Below are positions 57,102 to 64,000 of a stretch of DNA of 64,000 nt, in pieces. The stretch comes from Cricetomys ansorgei (taxonomy: Eukaryota > Chordata > Mammalia > Rodentia > Nesomyidae). The stretch spans positions 1 through 64,000 of the forward strand of contig JAMJFZ010003656.1 of NCBI GenBank assembly GCA_026225945.1, read 5' to 3'. Every line of letters starts with the position of its first letter. The stretch's first letter is position 1. Under the pieces are notes generated by a model that searched no databases, was not told the origin of the DNA, and worked only from the letters and a program-made list of their open reading frames with translations. The position numbers and the translations under genes are program-made.

Positions 57102-58720
57102 TGCTTGTGTTATATCTGTGTGCCTGCAGAATATCTGCGTACTGTGGGATAGCTAGATTCCTGTGAGATGTCTGGATGTCTGTGTGTTGGCTCATAGCCA
57201 TCATGATGTTCAGTGGGGTCAAGATTCCATGGAGTCTGGGGGATGTCATATTGCCTGCAGAAAGTCTTGGTGCCTGTGAGATGATCACATTCCTGTGGGA
57301 TGCCCTGGTGCACACAGGAGTTATGTGTGCCTGCAGGATATCCAGGTGCCAAGGGGATATCCGGGAGCCTGTCAAATGTCTGGGTACCTGTGGGTTGGCC
57401 TCGTGCCTGCATGGTGCCATGGAGTCTGTGGGATTACTTGTAGCCTGAGGGGAGTTCTGGTGCCTGTGGGATATCCTTGTGCCCATAGGGGGTCCTGCTG
57501 CTAGCAACAGCCTGGTACCTGAAGGATGTTGTGGTGCCTGTGAAAAGTCCAGGTGCTTGTGTGATGTCTGTGTGCCTGTATGATATCTGGGTCTTCTGTG
57601 ATGTCTTGTGTGCCTGCAGTATAGCAAGGTGCCTTTGAGATGCCTAGGTGTCTGTGGGTTGGTAAAGAGCCTTCATGATTCCTGGATATCTGTAGGATCC
57701 CCTGAAGCCTGGGGGATGTTCTGTTGCCTGCAAAAGGTCATGGTGCCTGTGGGATGACCAGGATCCTGTGGGATGCCCTGGTGCCCACAGAATATCCTGG
57801 TGCCTCGGGGAGGCTTTGTTGCCTTTGGGAGTCACCTAATCCGAATGATTTCCAGATGACGTGTGCCTGAATGATGGTTGGGTGCCTGTTTGGTGTCTCT
57901 CTGCCTGTAGGATGTCTCTGTGTCTGTGGGTTTGCCCAGGACCTGCATGATACCTGGGCATCTGAGGGATTCCCTAGAGCCTGGGGAAGTCCTGATGCTG
58001 ATGAAATGTCTGGACACCTGTGGGATGCCCTGGTGCCTGCAGGAGGCCCAAGTGACTGCCAGAGGATCAGGTGTTTATGTGATGTCTGTGTGCCTGTAGG
58101 ATGTTCAGGTACCTGTGAGATAGATGGATGCCTCTGAGACGACTTGGTGTCTGTTGGTTGCCCCAGAGCCTGCATGATACCTGGATTTTTGCATGATTGC
58201 CTGGATCCTGGGTGATGTCCTGGTGCCTGCAGGAAGTCCTGGTGCCCAAAGGATGTCTGGGTACCTGGGGAATGCCCTGGTACCCACAGTAGTCCCTGAT
58301 GCCTGTGATATGTCCAGGTGCTGGAAGGAGGACCAGATGCCCACCAGTTACCTATGGATAGACTGGGTATCTATGTGAGTGAGGTCCAGGCTTCTGTGGA
58401 GTTGCTGGGTGCCTCTGTGATGCCTGGGTATCTGCGGGATCCCAAATTGTCTGTGGTAGGTCCTGGTGCCTGCAGAGGGCACTGGTACCTGTAGATGTCT
58501 GGTTGCCTGTAGATATCCAGATCCTGTGGAATGTCCAGGTACCTGTGGAACGCAGTGATGCATGTCGGAAGTCCTGGTGACTGCCGGATGACTGAGGTCC
58601 TGATCCCTGAGAAATGGCCTGTTGCCTGCAGGAGACCCTGGTCCATTTGGGATCTCAGGGACCTGTGGGATGCCTGGTACTTGCAAGATAGGAGGGATCC
58701 TGCTCAGTGTGTAGGATTGG
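57096..58720 (+). repeat. 19-bp minisatellite, right part of the split array
   Basis: About 85 units around GGTGCCTGTGGGATGTCCT continue from the left part. Long runs keep exact 19-base phase (for example 58,022-58,360), with occasional one-base slips near 57,850 and 57,980. A larger pattern is visible: a unit like AGAGCCTGCATGATACCTG recurs near 57,190, 57,401, 57,667, 57,939 and 58,165, that is every 11 to 14 units. This suggests growth by duplication of multi-unit blocks. Minus-strand frames of up to 205 codons are repeat artefacts. Confidence 0.9.
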
Positions 58721-59128
58721 GCAGTGAGGCCCAATTTCGGTGGAATTCTGCCATGCTTCATCTTGGTCTAGTATGGGCCAGATCAAATTAGACAATCAGA
58801 GCAGCTTTATGCCTCCAAAGAACATGATGAGGCATGCCATCCATGCTACTGCCACAGAAGCTTGACTTCATTTTCTTTTGTATTTTTCTGGTTTTTTATC
58901 TTTCTTTTTTGAGGGCACGGGGGTGGGAGGATGGAGCAAGGAGGAATGGGAAATAGGGTGTAATTGAGATACACTTCATGAAACTCATATTATTAATAAA
59001 AGTATTATAAAAAGTAAAAATAAATGAATATAATGCTTCACAGTCTCTAAGACTCTCAAGATTATTAAAAATTCTAGGCTCCTTAGAAACCTTTAAACTG
59101 TGTGGTCTGGTTAAATTGAAAATGACCA
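58721..59128. other. gene-free stretch
   Basis: No gene is seen between the minisatellite and the B1 copy. A/T-rich strings occur near 58,990-59,030. Confidence 0.4.
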
Positions 59129-59275
59129 GCCCAGGATGGGGGAGGTGACACACACCTTTAATTCCTGAACACAGGGGGCAGTTGTAGGTGGATGTCAGAG
59201 TTCTTGGCCAGCGTGGTGTGCAGAGTGAGTTCCAAAGCATCCAGGTCCTACACTGAGATGTCTCAAAAATAAAAA
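59129..59275 (+). repeat. B1 SINE, old copy
   Basis: 'ggatgggggaggtgacacacacctttaattcctgaacacagggggcag' and 'ggccagcgtggtgtgcagagtgagttcc' are the B1 body, diverged. It ends in an A-rich tail 'ctcaaaaataaaaacataacc'. Confidence 0.8.
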
Positions 59276-60840
59276 CATAACCAACAAACCCATGACAAAA
59301 ATTGGTAAAGATTTGTAAATATTACCATTATAAAAGGGAGAAATTGGGGCATAGGACAAAAAGAAAATACTGAAAAAGACCTAAGCAATCAAGGCAAACT
59401 CTTATCCCAGTAGCTCCATATCTGTTATCTAGTGATATGATTGAGACATTTTATCTTCAATGGACTTAAAATGCCCTGGCCTTCCAGCAATGCTGACTGT
59501 GGCATGTTCTCTTTTCCTTGAGCTGTCTGTACTACACAAATACACCGAGTCTGACCACCCCTACGTGTCCAGAACAAACCTCTAGGATTTAGCATATGCC
59601 TACCCTACCTCCCACAGACCCACTGGCTACTCCCATGCCACATATAAATTCTCCACCCATCCAGATTCTGAGCACCCTTCTCTAGCATCTACCTTGCTGA
59701 ATTGGTTTGAGCAACCCATTCAGCTACCCTGCCCAACACACAATAGCTATCCTGGGTCCCACATCTAATGCTCAGGAAAAAAGTCCTACTGTTGCATGTA
59801 CCACAAACAAATTCTTGGCTTTTCCCTGGACCCTCCCTTACTGTCATCCAAACCAGCCATTTCCCAAGACACATTCATCCTCTACACCCATGCAGATCTA
59901 CTCCCACTATCCAGACTTGGACCAGGACTCACATCCTGCACACTCACCCAGTCCTTACTGTCCACCTGACTTCATTCCACCTAAGCCATTTCCAACCTTT
60001 AGGCCCAACCTGACTGAACTTTCTCTCATCTCTGAAACTGGGCAAAGTTTTTCCATCTTGTTTCAACTTGAACCATCTATGCATTAAATTGAAACTGACC
60101 TTCCCTTTTTCTACCCCTGCTGTGAAAATTCCCATGGAAAAGCATGAAACCCAGTCCTTGAAACTCAGGGTCAAAGTGCCACAGCTATCTATATGTCCTT
60201 GGTTCCTGTTAAACTGCTTGCTTCCTTCCCCATGCAACTGCCAACCTTGTTGTAAATGTTCTATGCTCTTTGGAATAACTCCTTGTAATATGCACTACTC
60301 TGAAAGAAGTGTTTCTTCCAGGCTTAATACAAACACTCAATTCTAACTTTGGTAATGTTAAATAGTTTCTGTGTCTCTACACAGTAACACTATGAGGCCC
60401 AGTGAGATCCTTTTGAGACTTTTGCACATTTGACCAACTTCATGGCTTGGACTGAGACCACAGGAAGTGTGGAATTTGTCCTGGGAGTGTGCAAGCTGAA
60501 GCATTCCATGGGGTTTCAAGTGAGAAGCTGTGCACTTGCAGCAATCCAGGCCAGTCTAACACCCCATTCTAAATTTCCTTCAGTGAAACTCACCTAGTCT
60601 GTCAACTCCGGAGCGAAATCTGGTTAGGGCACCTTCTGTTTGGACACGTAAGAGAGGTTGGATGTGGCTGCTCTTCCATTGACTGGGGTCCATGTGAAAA
60701 TTCACCTGCTTCCCACTATCCAGGTGCATTAGTGCATGGTGGCAACACCTAATTTCTTATTATTTCTTTCTGTCCATTATGTCTTCATCTCTTCTGGTTG
60801 GTGTGTTGTTTGTAATTGTGTATTGAGATCTGGAGAGTGA
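59276..60840. other. gene-free, C-rich stretch
   Basis: No gene can be supported. The part at 59,560-60,130 is rich in C and poor in G, and opens proline-rich frames on the plus strand (up to 126 codons at 59,707-60,087) without any domain. It may be a repeat I do not recognise. Confidence 0.4.
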
Positions 60841-61069
60841 AATGGGCAGTTCTGCTTCTATACAACTCATTCCTTTGGACTTTTTCCATCACTATCCAGG
60901 AGGGTATAAAAACAGGGAGGTGGAGTATGGATTCTGTTTTTACAAAACCCTTTGTGAATTAGAATGGCCCTCAGTTGATGTTGAATACTCATATGTAGGC
61001 ATATACAATTTGTACAGTCCTCATATTTCCAGCTTTGATAATTGCAGGGAAAATGATCGCTTGGACACT

Positions 61070-62130
61070 TCCTAAAGATTGGCTTTGCTTCCTTCCCAGC
61101 TTTACAGATGGCTGAGTAGTTTCCTTAGGGAGGTTTAAATGCTGAGAATTGAGCTAGAAATATCCCTATAGCTTTTTCATAGAGCTATAAGCACTGCTGG
61201 ATAAAGGGTACAGTATAAATCCGAGCCCCTCTCTATCTTTTGTGTGTGTGTGTGTGTGTGCACTGCCTGAGAATAATCCACAAGGGGTTGTGCTTCAATG
61301 GCAAGTGCTTCCCTATAAGCCAGATCCCTAGCCCAGGTAAGAGTGTTCTGTGTCTTGAATTTCTCATAGGCTACAGAGGTGTGTAGCAGTGTGACTAATC
61401 ACAGGATCACACTCTCAAGACTTAGTTTTTCTCCTGGGTGAGTGTGTGGAACATGAAATTGGCACTCAGAATTGTTGAATGATGGTGCTGCATGGAGTCA
61501 AATATTCTTACCACACTCTCAAGGTGCTGACGGTGACAGAAAATAGGATGTCACACAAGGAACACTTGTAACTTGGCTTGGATACATAACATCCCCTTTG
61601 TGGTCTCCTACACTTTTCCACTGTATTCTGGTTCCAGTGCCAATGGTGGACCTGTGTCTCCCTAACTGATAACAGGTGCAAATGTAGTAACTATGCAAAT
61701 AGTGTATATTTTCTGATAGTGAAAATCTACATGATGCCTGTGCAACCAGGTGACAGAGAGCATTCCAACAGAAATCAGCCAAGTGGGAACAGGCTGGGCA
61801 CTTGTAACAGTAGGCAACACAAAGTTCATGGTGGATATCTAAGCACCTAACATCCACATGTACACAAACCTGCAGAACAGGTGGCAACTCAGAGACCCAC
61901 ATCATCATTTCTAACTTGAAGACTGAGCTCAGGGGCAGAAGATCCTATGGATGTTCCTTGGCATCTCATCCTGTGAAGTGCTGACTAATTTCATAAACAG
62001 TTGTGTGACATTTGTAGTGACTCCACAGCCCATTCATAAATTTGAATCTCTGGTACAGAGAGCCTTTCCAAGACAGAAGAAGAAAACATATTTTAGAAGA
62101 CTATCATTGAGGAGACAGATGAGAAACTGG
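61070..62130 (+). repeat. duplicated block D, copy 2 (left part)
   Basis: Partner of 42,840-43,790. The match ends shortly before a claudin fragment. The roughly 1.7 kb that separates block and coding exon in copy 1 is missing here, indicating a deletion in this copy. Confidence 0.65.
61240..61260. repeat. (TG)n microsatellite
   Basis: About ten perfect TG units. Confidence 0.9.
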
Positions 62131-62186
62131 AAACTCGAGGCATATGACTTGGAAACAGGAAGACCTGATATTACTGGCAATGCTAA

Positions 62187-62940
62187 TAAAACCCATCATT
62201 GTGATTTTTAGTACAGTGGGCATTATTGTGATCATATCAAAGTCTCATTCCCAGAGATCCCGGTGCTCTGTTATAAGATTTATATAGTTGTATTTGTCAG
62301 CTGCTTTGCAGGCTCAGCAAGGAAGATGTGGGGGTGCAGTTATAGGTGGAGTCCCTACCAGAACTCAGTTGAGGGAAACACTAACCTGGCCATCAGTATA
62401 CTGGACAGTGGAACCCTGAGTGTCTGAGCTCAGGTGTATTTATTGATTCGCCACTCCTCAGGTGAAGACTGAGCAATCAAATATAACCCACAGAAATGCA
62501 ACACCTGTAGACAATACAAAATGCCAATACCTATGCAGCCCTTCAACCACAGTGCACAAAACATTATTATAAAAGTAATTAAAAATAAGCTTCTACAACA
62601 TGTCCTTTTTCTGGTTCTCAGCAGCATACATCTGTTCTCAGGACCTAGAAACATGTGGTGGACATTTATGGCTTAGCATTCTTCAATTTCTACCCAGGTT
62701 AGCTCTTATGGAAGAAGCTCTGATGAATACCACACTTTGGTTTCCCAATGATAAATGTGCTGTAAATTTTTGGTCTGATGATGTTTTTCTATGAGATTGG
62801 ATCATTGAACTACAGGGTCAAGTGATGTCCCAATGTACTTCCAACAGTCTGAGCAAAAAGGACTGATGTGACATCTCTGCCATGTACAACATCTGCCAAG
62901 ATCTCTTAGATGAAATTTTCTATGCTTGCTCAACACCGTC
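62187..62940 (+). pseudogene. claudin-34-like pseudogene fragment, split by an insertion
   Basis: The left piece (62,187-62,296) matches the second and third membrane regions of the other copies ('aaacccatcattgtgattttta', 'gttataagatttatatagttgtatttgtca'). The right piece (from 62,608) resumes with 'tctggttctcagcagc', 'gacctagaaacatgtggtgg' and 'atttatgg', equivalent to LVLS.L and WNHVVDLYG in the intact gene. Between them is an LTR-like repeat. The first loop and start are absent, and the rest is full of stops. It is a dead copy. Confidence 0.7.
62300..62605 (-). repeat. LTR-like repeat (family B, copy 2) inside the claudin relic
   Basis: On the minus strand it begins TGTTGTAGAAGC and carries AATAAA ('atcaataaatacacctgag'), then continues to 'cttgctgagcc'. 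A second, less complete copy is at 6,885-7,195. It interrupts the claudin fragment at the third membrane segment, so it arrived after that gene copy existed. Confidence 0.6.
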
Positions 62941-62989
62941 GTAGACATCTAGTCATTTAAGACGACATGCCAGGCTGGTTTCTCACTGT

Positions 62990-63970
62990 GTATCAAGCTT
63001 ATATGCTCCTCTACGTATCAAATGTGTTGCTTTCTGTAATCATTTTTGGAGCCTGAACTCTGCAGGCCATGATGATGTGTTCAGATATTTCCAACTCTCT
63101 CTGGCAGGCAAAAGTACAGTTAAAATGAAATTACTAAGAGACCATCAGTAAGAGCAGAGGTTTGCAGTTAAACTGAATAAAAAACCAACAACACACAGGA
63201 TGATAATCCTGCTTACAAGTTGAAGACTCTTAAGTCCTCAAGAGTAGTGAGGGCAGAGAAAGACTACTTATCGTTGAAGTGCTGAAGTTAGGGCTGGTTT
63301 CTCTGGGTAGGCTGGCCGATCTGGGCATAGAGGATGCTTGGTGCCATCGGTAGCCTTGTCCAACTAGAAACCAGTGGCCATTCTCTGTCACCTGGCTTGG
63401 GATATCTGAAATACCCAGAATTTTCAACGTGCACAATTGGGCCAAAGGAGTTGCTGTGAGAAACCAGTGGGTTTGGACCAGATAAGTAAGAGGTTTCCAA
63501 CAGAAGATTTTAAGGAAGGGAACTAGGCCAGAAATCCTGCCTGGCTCCTCCCAGGCCCATGTGGAAAAGAGATACACCCACAGAAACAATTTAACAAAGT
63601 CTTCAATACAGTTGTAGTGATGGAATGTGGAACTGGTAACTGGAACTGACAGTCCATTTTCCAGGAGAGCTTCGTAAATCATGATGTCCTCTCTGGGAAT
63701 ACCTGGAGAGCAGTGTTTCTATGATGGGCATGCCAGATCCCGGGTGATGTGAAAAGACCCGGTATTCCAATAAATAGCTGTAATTTCACTGGGGTACTTA
63801 CCTCTAATTTATATTCTTCAGAGCTGTGTGCAGGGTGAGACCATAGTGGAGGAGGAAGACAAAGTACCATTTAAGGTGACTAAGGAGAAACATGAAGTAC
63901 ACATTTTTGTAAACTGACTGAGGTAGCCAGTCAGGCCAGAGGAACACTGGTACATGTTGTTCCTGCTTGC
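62990..63970 (+). repeat. duplicated block D, copy 2 (right part)
   Basis: Partner of 46,040-47,050, in the same position relative to the claudin relic. The minus-strand frame of 150 codons at 63,230-63,682 is not conserved in the partner and is not a gene. Confidence 0.65.
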
Positions 63971-64000
63971 TACTTTTATTTGAAAAACTAATTGACAGTT

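Noticed and set aside
57010..58761. Several overlapping frames of 90-205 codons on both strands
   Set aside because: All lie in the right part of the 19-bp array, and the same repeat explains frames in every phase.
59707..60087. A proline-rich 126-codon frame
   Set aside because: It is explained by a C-rich, G-poor stretch. There is no domain, splice signal or paralogue to support it.

Overview
This is a 64 kb stretch of mammalian genomic DNA, almost certainly from a murid rodent such as mouse or rat. The evidence is its composition (AT-rich, CpG-poor), old B1 SINE copies, LINE-1 3'-UTR-like sequence, several copies of the ubiquitous rodent repeat that ends in 'tcacagcaataaaac', and a (GATA)n microsatellite. 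Its only convincing host gene is a four-transmembrane claudin of the claudin-34 type, a family I know from the rodent X chromosome, so an X-linked location is likely but inferred. Nothing looks bacterial, and no CRISPR array, tRNA or rRNA gene was recognised.

Layout. From 1 to 21.6 kb there is gene-poor DNA filled with old rodent repeats. It includes two copies of a block with a TATA-like box and, in one copy, a splice-donor-like end. A decayed claudin-34 pseudogene lies at 21.7-22.4 kb (+). From 22.7 to 30.9 kb runs a very degenerate tandem array with a period near 89 bp and an apparent two-monomer alternation. From 31 to 36 kb are URR1-like, LINE-1 and B1 remnants plus a duplicated block. 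A short array of a 19-bp minisatellite sits at 36.4 kb (-). The best host gene is the claudin on the minus strand at 38.7-40.5 kb: the main coding exon is 38,694-39,354, and a small upstream exon at 40,303-40,451 supplies an in-frame ATG. A second, broken claudin copy lies head-to-head on the plus strand (about 44.5-46.0 kb), so the two form a diverged inverted repeat around the (GATA)n tract. A third, fragmentary copy near 62.2-62.9 kb is split by an LTR-like insertion. The DNA around the second and third copies is also duplicated (42.8-47.0 kb and 61.0-64.0 kb).

The other major feature is a young class II (betaretrovirus-like) endogenous provirus at 50,531-57,095. It landed inside a second, longer array of the same 19-bp minisatellite (50.1-50.5 and 57.1-58.7 kb) and is flanked by a 6-bp target duplication. 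The two LTRs differ by two substitutions and one single-base indel. The element has a tRNA-Phe-type primer site with one mismatch, an open gag with two zinc knuckles, a dUTPase-protease region reached by a -1 slip at A AAA AAC, and pol reached by a second -1 slip. Pol keeps its RT, RNase H and integrase active sites. Protease is cut off from dUTPase by a one-base loss, the integrase tail is frameshifted, and env survives only as a short remnant, so the copy cannot be an independent virus. A 41-codon hydrophobic, cysteine-rich reading frame opens at the first AUG of the expected genomic RNA, upstream of gag. I do not recognise it, and it is the most novel item here.

The window is best read as a duplicating claudin-34 neighbourhood with local tandem repeats that has recently received a retrovirus.
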